Notes under the pieces: model-generated
The model's input: the letters and a program-made list of their open reading frames with translations, nothing else
What the model was told of the DNA's origin: nothing
Databases searched by the model: none
Shown: positions 52,174-63,600 of the stretch, piece after piece
How the letters are laid out: every line of letters begins with the position of its first letter
Position numbering within the stretch: the first letter of the stretch is position 1
Origin: Rhabditoides inermis
Lineage: Eukaryota; Nematoda; Chromadorea; Rhabditida; Rhabditidae
Reading direction: 5' to 3'
Assembly: GCA_963966185.1 (NCBI GenBank)
Contig: CAWZYM010000043.1
Span: 154,501 to 218,500, forward strand
Length of the DNA stretch: 64,000 nucleotides
Translations under genes and position numbers: made by a program

Positions 52174-55100
52174 TGCCTTCAGGTGCCAAGATCTATGAGA
52201 ACACGTCCGTGTCGGAGGTTCTTCTGGGAAACGAGCGACAGGTATAGATGAATGAATATCGGATATTGATTGATTCCCTTGTTTAGGTGTACGGTGTGAA
52301 GACGACGTCTGGTCTGGTCGAGACGCCGGCGTTTGTCGACGCCGCTGGAGTGGTTGGTTTCATTTTGTGAAGCAATATTTTATGAAATGTCCTAGTGGAC
52401 GGGCAACGTTGTGGTGAAGCAGCTGCCGCTTCGGCAGATCCAGGTGAGGAGATTGTTTGTTTGTTTGTTGTTGTTGTTGATCATAGTGTTTTTTATGTGT
52501 ATCCAGGTTGCGTCGTACCCTTGCACGTACACGTATCTTCATTCGACCAAGCTGCCCACCGGATCAGTCAAGGACCTCACGCCCAGTGAGTGAACGAAAG
52601 CCAAAAGAGGAATGCATTCGACCTCAACCTCAGAATCAGTCTCGTCGAAATTCTTTGTGCGAGTTTTTGGGAGAACACAGTTTCGACCTGTTTGAATGGA
52701 ATGTACACGTGATAGTAGACACGTGATACACAAGTGTTTGAGTCATGAACGACATGGACGGGAACATAATGCTGCGGGCGACCGGGTTCAAGACACTCTG
52801 CGCCGGATTCCAAGAGGACGGCATACGCGCCCTCGCACGAAACACCTCCGGAACCAAGACCACCTGGGCTCAGCCCGAACCCGACTGGGACAAGTTCGGT
52901 GAGTGGGTGGGCGGGGCGAGAGGGGGCGGAGCATGATGAATGAGTTGCAGAGTCGTCGCTGGATAAGATGCTGCATCGCTGTCCGATGCTCGGAGAGATT
53001 GATCACGGAGATCTGATCTGTGGAATGGAGTCGTACACTCCCGATAAGGCGCCTACCATTGGCGAGTCGTCTCAGGTGGGCGGGACTTGAGAGGGCGTGG
53101 TTTACGAAGATCCTGATTTAGGCGAAGGGCTACTTTGTGGCGAGTGGAATGAACGGACAAGGTCTCTCGCTGGCGGGCGGAATCGGAGAGCTGCTCGCAG
53201 ATTGGATCGTCGATGGCAAAGTGGGCGGAGCTCGACGGGGCGGGGCTTATGTGATGTGTTTAGGTGAAGCTGGATGTGGCTAGGATCGACGTGGCGAGGT
53301 TCCTGGAGCTACACGCCAACCAACAGTACCTGATCGAGCGAGCCCCGGAGATTGCGGGTGGGTGGAGAGGGGGGGGGGGAATATTGTTCTCTATTTTCAG
53401 CGCAGACGTACACGAACCTGTACAACTCTCACCAATGTCACACTGCCCGCAACCTCCGCATGAGCCCCATCTATCACCAGCTGCGAGACGCCGGCGCAGT
53501 GTTCGGAGAGATTATGGGGTGAGTGGGCGGGGCTCGAGGGGCGGGGCTCGAGGGGCGGGGCCTATCGTTCTGGTTGAGGTACGAGCGTCCTTTGTGGTTC
53601 GAGCACCACTTGGCTGGCGGGGCGGGTCGGGAGAGGAATGCACTGCACATGGGACAGGATGTGCTCATGGGAAAGCCAAAGTGGTTCGACAGGTGGGCGG
53701 AGCTGGAGTGGGCGGGGCTTATCCACAGTCATACAACACGTGGTTTCAGTGTTGCGAAGGAGTACGAGGCGTGTCGCGAGCGTGTCGGCCTCATAGACAT
53801 GAGTAGCTTCAGCAAGTTCGAAATCACGGTGAGTGGGTAGCCATATTTATAGCCATGTCTTCTCTTGATTATTTGAATGTATTTTAGCTTGCATTGTTGA
53901 ATATTGATTGTTGATGTTTAGGGTGCCGACGCGGTCAAGTTTCTCCAGTACGTCTGCTCTGCAGACATTGACCGGCCTATCGGTGGGAATTGATTGTTTA
54001 TCTATTGGTATCGATTTGTTCTGCAGGAACGACAGTGTACACGGGTATGCAGAACGAGAACGGCGGCTATGTGACGGACTGCACTTTGAGTCGCATCGGA
54101 GAGACATCGTGAGTGGGCGGGGCTAGAAGGGGCGGAGTTATAATGTTCCTTTTCAGCTTCTTCATGGTCGCTCCGACGATTCAGCAGGAGCGCTGTCTGA
54201 TGTGGATGAAGCACTGGGCCAGTAAGCTCAAGCACCACGTCCACATTCAGGTAGGGGCGGGGCGAAAGAGGACGTGGCTTATCCATATTGGTCCCAGGAT
54301 GTGACGGGTATGTACACTGCGCTCGATGTGATCGGGCCTTCGTCGCGCTATCTGATGGCAGATCTAACTGGACTCAGCATGGCTCCCAGCGACTTCCCCA
54401 CGTTCAGGTGTCAGGTGAGTGGGCGGGATCTGTGTGGGTCGTGGCCTATTGATGTGTTGTAGGAGCTGAATATTGGTATGGCCACTGGAATCCGCGCCAT
54501 ATCCGTGACGCACTGCGGAGAGCTGGGATGGGTCATCTACATACCCAATGAGGTAGGCAGATGATATCCCTCCCACTATCTCTTTTGTGTTCAGGTTGCA
54601 CAGAATGTGTACGAGCGAATTGTGGAGGCGGGCCAGGAGTACAGTATGCTGCACTGTGGATACTACACACTGAGGTGAGTGAGAAGAAGGGAGAAGAGAA
54701 AGGGAGAGGGAGGGAGAGGGGTATGGTGTTCCTTCAGGCAGCTGCGCATCGAGAAGTTCTACGTGTACTGGGGACAGGACATCAATGCCATGGTGACACC
54801 GGTCGAGTGCGGACGCTCATTCCGCGTAGATTTCAAGGTGGGCGGGGCTAGAGGGGCGGGGCTTAGAGAGGGGTACGATAGTTTGGGACGCCCGACCTAC
54901 TAACGCTTGTTCTAGCCGAACGATTTCGAGGGATTGGCTCGCGAGTATCGCGTTGCTTTCCGGGTATTTTTTATTAGAAGCACACGGTAGTCTCTCACCC
55001 AGCGTGTCAGGTGCTTGAGCGGTAGTGGCTACCAGAGGGACAGTGAAAGTGTCTAATCCAACGAGCGGGCAGTGCCATTTAACCCCTGGCTGTGGGTGTT

Positions 55101-58100
55101 ATCGGATGGATGATGGGGCGCGTCGTTTCAGAAGGACTTTATCGGCAAGGAGGCTCTGGTCAAGCAGATGGAGAAGGGCATCAACAAGCGATTCGTGCAG
55201 CTGCTCATTGACAGGTGAGGGGAAGGGAGGGGAGGGAGGGGGACTATACAAATAATGTCTACAGTCGTCACAATTGCCCGACACAATTGAAACACAATTG
55301 AAAACCAAGCACCACAGCGACACAATTGAAATAATAGCTGAGTAAGCGTGCAGTTAGCAAAGATTCCATCAATGTATATAGTTGCTTTTCAAACTATAAG
55401 TTTTAAGGGTCTTCTTAGATGCACTTTTACCCTGAACTATCGTTCTGGTTAGTCCAAAGAAGGTCCAAACAAGCCCCGAACAGCCTCGTTTTCAATGAGA
55501 AACTGTTGGCCCAAACACCTCCTATTGAGGGCAAACTTTGCCTGAACACGTCCGAACATCGCTCGGCAGCCCCAAACAACCCCGAACTATTCACCCGAAA
55601 CAATGAAAGGAGAGAGAATTGCTTGAAACTCTCTGGGTCCCGAAACGAGTGACCTTTCATGTGAGAATAGAGTACGACAGCATGACATCATGCCAGCCTA
55701 CGCGACCGCTCGGTCGAAACAGCTGATCGACTGCGATGAGAAAACGTGTAGAAAGTTGGCTCTGGTTTTGATTGTTTTGTCGTTACTTCATTAACTTGTG
55801 ACCTATTTCAAGTGATATGTGCTCTGATAGTGTTTCTTTCTCTTATATGTAATCATCAGCCCCTGAAATACATAATCAAGTGATTGAATTCAGAAATCAA
55901 TTTCGAAATGGAGGAAACTGGAGCCCCAAGGCATATCACACGAATCACACAAAGAAAAGGCACATATAGGGAGTACAATTCACAATAAAGTCAGTGACAA
56001 ATCTCCAATCATAGTGATATTATCAACAAGAACTTCACAAACATCCGTTTTCTCATCGCAGTCGATCAGCTGTTTCGACCGAGCGGTCGCGCAGGCTGGC
56101 ATGATGTCATGCTATCACACTCTATCCTCACATAAAAGGTCACTCGTTTCGGGACCCAGGGAGTTCCAAGCAATTCTCTCTCCTTTCATTGTTTTGGGTG
56201 GATAGTTCGGGGTTGTTTGGGGCTGCCGAGCGATGTTCGGACGTGTTCGGGCAAAGTTTGAACTCAATAGGAGGTGTTTGGGCCAACAGTTTCCCATTGA
56301 AAACAAGGCTGTTCGAGGCTTGTTTGGACCTTCTTTGGACCAACCTGAACGATAGTTCAGGGTAAAAGTGCATCTAAGAAGACCCTTTAGCGGTTTGTGT
56401 GATTTGAGATTCTCTATTCTCGACAAGAACGAGAAGCGAAACATCGAGAGTGCAATCGAACTGTGCCTCTCGCAAACAGTAACACATTTCTTGCTCTGTT
56501 TCCACAAACGCATCAACGAACACGAGAGTTATGTACAGCTTTATTATATATATACAACATACACGTGGATTTGAATGAGTATCAATGGTTGATGAAATCA
56601 GAACTCGAAGCAAGACATAGGCGAAGGGATGACATGGGTTCTGTAGGGATCGTGGCGGGGTCCTAGTCCGTGACCGAGGCGACGTCCGGGGCATCCGAAA
56701 GGTCCTTGGTGATAGTACTTGTCGCCACGCGGACCACGTCCTCCAAAGAATCCGCGGTGTCCTTCCGGTCCATGGCGAAAATCTCCGAAGGGTCCGTGTT
56801 CATGAGGTCCACGGTGGGCGAATCCTCCGAACGGACCATGAAGTGCACGGCTCTCACTGTCGAACGGACCGAGAGCCCGGCGGTGTCCGAATGGCTTCAT
56901 GCGTCCCTCTCTCATACGCCTCAGAATTCTCATCTTGCGTTTCTCGAGGCGAATGCGGGATCCAGAGTGGTCGCGAGACTGCGAACGGTCACGATCGCGG
57001 AATCTGCTGCGATGAAGACGACGGGGTCCGTGAGAAGAGGAAGGAGGTGGTTGATCGAACTCACCCTCGACCCGATCAGAATCCTCCCCAGAATCAGAAT
57101 CATCCGACGTCTCAGGGTAGTCGAGGACAACAACGTCACCTTCGCATTCGACAGCTTCAGCGAGGTCGGCGGAAGACGACAGACGGACGCGATCTTCGTC
57201 AGAATCCACCCAACAAAGGCCTTTGATAGGGCGATTGAGGGATTCCAGATGAGCAGACAGTTTATCGAAGAGGTCTTCGGAAACAGGGAGGGAAAAGCGA
57301 ATGGAGGGAGAAGAGAGCAGCTTGAAGCGAATCGGCATTGTAGAATGTGGAATGATGGTTGGGAGGGAGGGGTGGACTATATATACTCGCCGAGGGTGGC
57401 GCAGATCTATGTCGAAACAGGGTCGGTACGCGGCGTCACAATGTTGTGGTTCTATTGCGAAACGGGGTGCGAGAGAGACGGGAATGCCCCGCCTCCCAGG
57501 GTAGAGAGATCTGCAACACGTTTCGTCACGTGAGTGATGAAATGTGTGTTGAATGAGTCAGCGCGGGCGATTTCGGAGACTGACCAGAGATAACAGTGCA
57601 ATAGATCGGAAACTGTTTTGACAGAACCTTAGTGAATGTATACTGCATGACTGATTTGTTTGCGGTGGTAAAACATGTTGTGGGGGTGTTGCTAGGTGAT
57701 AGAAACAAGATTTGATAATGGGAATGAAAAGTGAACATTGTTCCAAAAATGATTTCGAAGATTTCGAAAACTATATTGTAGGTGAGCCTTGGGTATTGGA
57801 AGTATAGATTTTTATATCGTGAAAAAGTGGCGAGTGCGCATAGTATTGTAAACAAATGTACGCAGAAAAGAAAATAAGAAAGCATTGTGGTAATTGTTTG
57901 AGGCACGATGCGGAGACAGATCCGTGGCCACAGGGAGGGGAGACTGTGTTCCGAAACGGAGAGCCGGTCGGACACACGACAAGCGCCGCGTACGGATTCA
58001 CACTCGGCTGCCAGGTGAGAAGGACGATCCAGCGGCATGCTGGCGGGTTGGAATTGAGCATGGCCATGGCAATGCACGTGATTGTAGGTGTGCATCGCTG

Positions 58101-58390
58101 TTCTCGGAAACGACTCGTTCGGGGTGTCTCCTGTGTGGGTACAGAAGGGCACCTACGAGATCGACATTGCCGGAAAGAGGTTCCCCGTCAGGGTACGTCT
58201 CTCTCCTCTCTCCTCTTTCCTCTCTCCTCTCTCCTCTCTCCTCTCTCCTCTCTTGCTTCTTTTCTTTTTGATGTTTACTAAGAAATGATGTTTTTTTACT
58301 GTTTTGTTGTAGGTGAACCTGCACTCTCCGAATCTTCCGATGATCAGCAGCGAGCATCCTCTTCACTACCGGCCCACCCAGGACGAGTGA
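48794..58390 (+). CDS. PDPR: pyruvate dehydrogenase phosphatase regulatory subunit, mitochondrial (PDPR)
   Basis: Start ATG at 48794 (MDTRRRAMHLSAACRSH), an Arg-rich presequence fitting mitochondrial import. A 42-bp intron (48847-48888) follows. The Rossmann FAD site is VVVCGGGITGVSIAYHLARR. Then SAGVVSAPLFWQDHTNQAL, KCGRVYLASSLQNE, DVALDAVALCQEMAEQAKK, MNDMDGNIMLRATGF, GYFVASGMNGQGLSLAGGIG, YERPLWFEHHLAGG, RVGLIDMSSFSKFEI, VYTGMQNENGGYVTDCTLSR, TGIRAISVTHCGELGWVIYI, IEKFYVYWGQDINAM, DFIGKEALVKQMEKG, and TYEIDIAGKRFPVRVNLHS to the stop at 58388-58390. Order and spacing match PDPR (dimethylglycine-dehydrogenase fold plus GcvT-like C-terminus), which lowers Mg2+ sensitivity of the PDH phosphatase in the matrix. 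The absent SARDH/DMGDH landmarks favour PDPR. The introns at 49382-51891 and 55218-57899 are unusually large and hold foldbacks and a nested gene. Confidence 0.88.
49496..49567. repeat. (TA)n microsatellite
   Basis: About 72 bp of TA repeat at the start of the 2.5-kb PDPR intron. Confidence 0.95.
50190..51881. mobile_element. 1.7-kb imperfect palindrome (foldback element) in a PDPR intron
   Basis: Left and right halves mirror each other about position 51035. The outer matches are ATCACGCAATCTCTGAGAGA (about 50191) and its complement ending at about 51880. The inner matches are TTGCTGGCTCGCGAACATG (about 50947-50965) and its complement at 51106-51124. Arms are about 845 bp, AT-rich, with many mismatches. 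No open frame of significance. It ends within about 15 bp of the acceptor of the following exon. Confidence 0.8.
55405..56387. mobile_element. 983-bp foldback element with 342-bp arms
   Basis: 55405-55746 and 56046-56387 are near-perfect reverse complements, each 342 bp, around a 299-bp spacer. Outer ends read AAGGGTCTTCTTAGATGCAC and its complement. No coding capacity, so a non-autonomous foldback or MITE. It lies in the last large PDPR intron, next to the nested PB1 gene. Confidence 0.88.
56598..57338 (-). CDS. PB1-domain, GPFG-repeat protein, copy 1 (nested, antisense)
   Basis: Intronless ORF of 246 codons. Residues 1-80 look like a PB1 domain: MPIRFKLLSSPSIRFSLPVS with the basic FK, then GLCWVDSDEDRVRLSSSADL with the acidic OPCA-like WVDSDED and LAEAVE. 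An acidic stretch (SDDSDSGEDSD), an Arg/Ser-rich segment (RFRDRDRSQSRDHSGS) and a C-terminal region of HGPFG/RGPHEHGPFGD repeats follow. The gene lies antisense inside a PDPR intron. A TATATATA box is 40 bp upstream. Compared with the copy at 59013 it has a shorter GPFG region and a longer C-terminus (ends PMSCFEF). PB1 domains mediate protein-protein pairing; the rest suggests a condensate-prone or stress protein, which is inference. Confidence 0.7.
   Translation of the reverse strand: MPIRFKLLSSPSIRFSLPVSEDLFDKLSAHLESLNRPIKGLCWVDSDEDRVRLSSSADLAEAVECEGDVVVLDYPETSDDSDSGEDSDRVEGEFDQPPPSSSHGPRRLHRSRFRDRDRSQSRDHSGSRIRLEKRKMRILRRMREGRMKPFGHRRALGPFDSESRALHGPFGGFAHRGPHEHGPFGDFRHGPEGHRGFFGGRGPRGDKYYHQGPFGCPGRRLGHGLGPRHDPYRTHVIPSPMSCFEF
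57339..57475 (-). promoter_or_regulatory. promoter of PB1 gene copy 1
   Basis: TATATATA at 57378-57385, 40 bp from the ATG. The following roughly 135 bp match, in mirror orientation, the upstream region of the second copy, including the block GTTCTATTGCGAAACGGGGT. Strong conservation of non-coding sequence next to coding sequence fits recent duplication including the promoter. Confidence 0.65.
58198..58255. repeat. (CTCTC)n microsatellite in PDPR intron
   Basis: Pyrimidine repeat in the last PDPR intron, following the donor GTACGTCTC. Confidence 0.85.
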
Positions 58391-58875
58391 AGTGAGCTGA
58401 GATCATTGATTTATAGATTTGTGCATTTTTTCATTTCAGGTGCGGCGCGCTCCTCCTACTTTCCACTCTCAATTAACCCATGTACACTGTGTAAATACGA
58501 CTCTCTTGCAGTGTTTTGGTGATCTTGAATCTGAGGCTGAGCATTGTACCCCGTTCCGATACCAACGAGTGCCATAGAGACTCTTCCTTCCCCTCTCTGT
58601 GTTTCACCCGACCCGTCTAGTCGCATTCTCACCCCGTGTCCTTTCTTGCGACCATAGAATCGATAGGCGATAAGCATAGTAGACGCGAATCACTCGCCAG
58701 CGCTTTCTTTGTTGTTTTTGTAAATTTTATGTATTTACTAATAACGTGTTCTGTGTGGTAGAGCTCTATCATTGTAGATTAAAGAATAAACATTTTTGAA
58801 AGAGTTCTATTGATCACGTTTTTGTGATTTGTTGTTAGATCAGTTGGTCTTCGAGTGGGCGGGGCTTGAGGGTAC

Positions 58876-59012
58876 TTTATGAACCCCGTTTCGCAATAGA
58901 ACCACAACATTGTGACGCCGCGTACTGACCCTGTTTCGACATAGATCTGCGCCACCCTCGGCGAGTATATATAGTCCACCCCTTCCTCCCAACCATCATT
59001 CCACATTCTACA
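58876..59012 (+). promoter_or_regulatory. promoter of PB1 gene copy 2
   Basis: TATATATA at 58966-58973, again 40 bp before the ATG. The upstream block starting ACCCCGTTTCGCAATAGAAC is the mirror of the one in front of copy 1. Confidence 0.65.
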
Positions 59013-59807
59013 ATGCCGATTCGCTTCAAGCTGCTCTCTTCTCCATCCATTCGCTTTTCCCTCCCTGTTTCCGAAGACCTCTTCGATAAACTGTCTGCTC
59101 ATCTGGAATCCCTCAATCGCCCTATGAAAGGCCTCTGCTGGGTGGATCCTTACGACGACCGCGTCCGTCTGTCGTCTGAGGCCGACCTCGCTGAAGCTAT
59201 CGAATGCGGACTAGACGTTGTTGTCCTCGACTACCCTGAGACGTCGGATGATTCTGATTCTGGGGAGGATTCTGATGCCGTGAAGATTGTGTTCGAAGGC
59301 CCTGCTTCTTGCCTGCCTCACGAATCCCGTCGTCGCCACCGCAGCAGGTCCCAATCCCGCGGACGCGACCGTTCCCGGTCTCGTTCGCACTCTCCATCCC
59401 GTTCTCGCCTCGAGAAACGCAAGATGAGGATTCTGCGGCGTATGAGAGAGGGACGCATGAAACCATTCGGACACCGCCGGGCTATCGAAAAGCACCTTTA
59501 CCGCAGACACTCTCCGATGGAGCACGGGCCCTTCGGTCACAGGGGACCTTTCGGAGGACACGGTCCGTTCGGCCACGGAGGCTCGTTTGGTGGTCACGGA
59601 CACCAGGAACACGGACCCTTCGGAGGATTCGGATACCATCATGGTCCGTTCGGAGGATTCGCCCACCGTGGACCTCACGGACCCTTCGGAGAGGGTCGCC
59701 ATGGACTGGAAGGACACCGCGAATTCTTCGGAGGACATGGTCCGCGTGGCGACAAGTTCCATCACCACGGACCTTTCGGATGCCCCGGACGTCGCTTCGG
59801 TCACTGA
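59013..59807 (+). CDS. PB1-domain, GPFG-repeat protein, copy 2
   Basis: Intronless ORF of 264 codons, closely related to the minus-strand copy at 56598-57338. PB1-like N-terminus (GLCWVDPYDDRVRLSSEADL, where the OPCA acidic core reads DPYDD), acidic segment, Arg/Ser segment (RSQSRGRDRSRSRSHSPS), shared RKMRILRRMREGRMKPFGH block, then an expanded GPFG region (HGPFGHRGPFGGHGPFGHGG) ending CPGRRFGH. AATAAA at 59897-59902. TATA-driven, intronless, and about 620 bp downstream of the PDPR stop. Confidence 0.72.
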   Translation: MPIRFKLLSSPSIRFSLPVSEDLFDKLSAHLESLNRPMKGLCWVDPYDDRVRLSSEADLAEAIECGLDVVVLDYPETSDDSDSGEDSDAVKIVFEGPASCLPHESRRRHRSRSQSRGRDRSRSRSHSPSRSRLEKRKMRILRRMREGRMKPFGHRRAIEKHLYRRHSPMEHGPFGHRGPFGGHGPFGHGGSFGGHGHQEHGPFGGFGYHHGPFGGFAHRGPHGPFGEGRHGLEGHREFFGGHGPRGDKFHHHGPFGCPGRRFGH

Positions 59808-59924
59808 CTGTGCTAAAATCGTCTACCACACTGATACTCACTCATTCACATAAACGTGTAAATATTGTTCAAAAATGTAAAAAAAAGTCGTGTATTAATA
59901 AAGCTGTATATATAAAAAGCAGCT

Positions 59925-62900
59925 CGCCCGTGAGGTCGACGATGACTCGACCCCTGCCTCTCTCGCCATTCCTCGCTCGCAGTCACTTGCCACCGGTGCT
60001 AACGCGCAGCCTCTCCCTCTCACCACTCCCTCTCGGCTCGCGCGGTTTCACCTGGGCGTCGGCCGCTCCCCCGCAGCCGATCGACCATGTGATGGACTCC
60101 TCTTCTAGTGTTCCCTCTCCGGAGGTGCCCACTGTGGAGGAGACGCCGTCGTTGCAGCCAAAAAACCACCAGCGCGTCATGCAACAGCACCTTCCTCTCG
60201 TCTCAATTTGTTCTATTTCAATGCCAGGTCTATTGTAAACAAAATCCATTTTCTTCATGCACACATGTCACTGTATAAGCCCGATATTTATGTGATTGTT
60301 GAGTCGTTTCTTTGCAAATCAATTGTCGATAGTGAGCTCACTCGCGATATGCCCTATCTCGTCATGCGCAAGGATAGAAACCGCCACGGTGGTGGTGTAC
60401 TTGTGTTGGTGCGTGATCATTTTGTTGTGAACCGTGTGAAACTCTCCCTGAAAAGTAGCTATGATGTGTCAGCCTTTAATTTGTCTTGCGCTATGAAATT
60501 CCGTTTTATATGTGTTTATCGCCCTCCTTCGACTGTCGCATCCGCCGATGAATCTCTCACTGACGCGCTCTCTGACCTACTCACTTGCGATCACACCCAA
60601 ATTGTCGTAGGTGATTTCAATGTCGACCCTACTTTTGATTCCAAATACTCTCGTTTTCGCGATCTCTGGTCCTCATTTGACATCACTCACTGCGTGTCCA
60701 CTCCAACCCGTCAGAATCGCACAATCGATTGGCTTTTGACAAATGCCCCAGCCGTGGTGAGCGCTGAGGTGACTGACCGCTTTTGCCGTTTGAATGATCA
60801 TCTCTCTATCACTGCCACAATCAGCTGCCCCTCAATTCCGCCTATTATGAAACAGTATCCCAATTTTCATGCAGCTGATTTTGATGCAGTCGGTCACTCT
60901 CTGCGCGCCACTGACTGGTTTGAACTGTTTGAGCACTGTTCTAGTATGGATGAAATGTATGCGCTTTTCGCGTCAACTGTGATAACTATTCTCGCTAAGC
61001 TCGTCCCTCTCAACGTAAAAAATCTAAGTGGCAGTCGTACCCCGACCACATTCGCAACCTGTTCCGTCAAAAAGCGCAATTGTTTGATCGTGGTTTGTCG
61101 AATGATCCCCTGTACGCGCGAGTCTGTTTCGATCTCACACGCCACTTGAGACGCTATGAGAAAATTAAAACAAAACAGCAGTTTCTTAAGGGTAATCGCA
61201 CGTTCCACACGTTTGTGTCATCTATTGTGAAGCCGAAATCATCTCTCCCTATTCGCATGCAATCACTCACTGGAGAGATCATTCACCGAGATAGTGATAA
61301 GGCCTCTGCTTTCTCCCAGTTCTTTGAGTCAGTGTTCGTTAGAGAAAACACAGCTATTCCACCACTCCTCCCTCGCACCACCGCTACTTTCGAAATGCCG
61401 CCTCTATTCCCATCCGATGTGACCCCCTTCCTGCGACGCCTCAAACAATCGTGCTCATTACCCGCAGACTGTATCCCTCCCATTGTGTTAAAAAAAATGC
61501 GCTCGCGATTTCTCGCTTCCCTTGTCAATCATTTTCAACATATCATTGCGCGAAGGGGTGATTCCAACTGCATGGAAGCGGGCACATGTCACACCAATTT
61601 TGAAACCCGGTGGCGAGGCAAGTGTAGTGAGTGCGTACAGACCGATCTCTATCTGTTCTGCTCTCTCCAAGGTATTAGAACGAATGATCAGGAAACATCT
61701 TATACACTTTCTCGAGTCCAGGTCTCTACTTTCTCATGAACAACATGGTTTCCGAAGCAAACGGTCAGTGACATCTCAAATGTTATTGTGTTTTGATGAC
61801 TGGACTCGAGTGAGTGCATATGGTATGGTGACTGACATAGTGTATTTCGATTTCAGAAAAACATTCGATAAGGTGAATCTCGAGAAGTTGTTGAGTAAGT
61901 GTGAGTCTTTCGGTATTCGCGGTGTGATGTTAGAATGGGTACGGTCGTTCCTATATGATCGAGATTTTACTGTAAGGGTGAATGACAGTTTTTTCGAAGC
62001 CGCGAAATCACCATCTGGAGTGCCTCAGGGTACGGTTTTGGGACCAATTTTATTTATTATGTACATCACTGGTATTGATATCGGTCTACCAAAAGGCATT
62101 CAATTTCAAGCTTTCGCAGATGATATCAAGATATACATTTCTTACCATCTAAAAACAGCTGATACCGCGCATCTCGCACTACAAGCAGCGATCAACCACA
62201 TTCGAAGATGGGCGCATGAGTGGCAGCTTGAATTAGCCGAGTCAAAGTGTAGTGTAGTGCATTTGGGGAAGGCCAACCCTTGTCATGAGTACTCGCTCGG
62301 TGATGAGAGGCTGTCTAGTTGCGAGCGCGTGCGCGACCTCGGCTTGCAAGTCGATTCCACTGCCAACCCATGTCTCAACGCTACCGTGCGGGCTCAATCT
62401 GGCATGGCGCGGGCTCGCCTTCTTCTGCGCTCAATCACCACATGCGACCAGTCCGTGCTCACTTCGCTTTTCAAAACTTATGTACTACCCGTCGTTGAGT
62501 TTGCTTCACCGGTCTGGAGTCCACACCTCTTGAAAGATATACGAGCGCTAGAAAAAGTGCAACGCTATTTCACCCGAATCCTCTTTTACCGTGTGTTCCC
62601 TTCCGATCAATACCCCCTCGCAATGCCAGACTACTCGATCCGGTTGAAGCTATTAGGACTCACTAGCCTATGTGAGCGGCGTGCTCGTAGTGACATCGTG
62701 TTTGCACACAAGACGTATAAAGGGCTTGTTGCTATTCCATTTTCAACACTGTTTCGCATCAAACCGAGTCGCGGGCGCACAGGCGGTTTCGCGTTTCATA
62801 TCAAGGCTACCAGATCCACGCTACTACACTATTCATATGCTCTCCGAACGGCGCGATTCATTCTCGCACTAACCAAGGCACATCCAGGCATATTCAGAAA

Positions 62901-63600
62901 ACGGCACTCGCTATTTGTGAAAGCTCTATCACGCATTGATCTATCTAAGACACTCAATCTCAAACACTAAGGACCCTGTCCTGTTTCGAATATCTTTTGC
63001 ATACATGTTCAGTGTTTTATTTGTTTGTGCTGTCTAGTTTGTGTCGTTCGTTGTGTGTTTGTACGCCCGTACTGTCTTGGCGTGTCGCTGGCTCAACTTC
63101 ACTCCGGCTGCTCTCTGGTGGTACCCACTTCTTCATGACGGTCGACGGCTCGGCCCTCTTTCACCTCCCTCCATACACACCACTCGAGAAGAGATGCCCT
63201 CAGAGCCCCGCCACCATACTCCCCCGTCGTCCTTTGACCACCAGAACACTTTCCATCCAGTCACGCACTCACTCCCACACAGACGATGCATATAGTTCTA
63301 TCATCTTTTCAATTAAATATTATGGATTCGCTAGACGCTCAGTTACAGTGAGACAGGGTAGAGTGATGGTTGAGTGATGGTTGTCGAATGTGCGCTCGTT
63401 TCCTAGTGCACACCTCGCGGTCGTGCAAGCGGTTCCCTCCGCCGCTCCTCACCCTCCACCAAGGCTGGGGGCGTGTGCCACAAACGTACCAGATCTCTTC
63501 CTCTCTCACCTTCCCCACTTCTCCATTAAATTGATTGCTTCGGGTTATTTATTTTTTAATGTGATTGTGATTTGTGTGACGCAGATTTTTCTGTAATAAA
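59925..63600 (+). mobile_element. CR1/jockey-type LINE
   Basis: Apurinic-type endonuclease at about 60208-60850: FYFNARSIVNK, VESFLC, VGDFNVDP, RTIDWLLTN, and the catalytic LNDHLSI. Reverse transcriptase at about 61480-62970: SLREGVIPTAWKRAHVTPIL, YRPISICSALSKVLERMI, EQHGFRSKRS, DIVYFDFRKTFDKVN, SGVPQGTVLGPILF, FQAFADDIKIYI (active-site FADD), stop at 62968. Two single-base frame shifts separate the parts, both at poly-A runs near 61016 and 61490. The 5' and 3' limits are approximate. No gag-like ORF1 with zinc knuckles was seen upstream. Confidence 0.85.
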
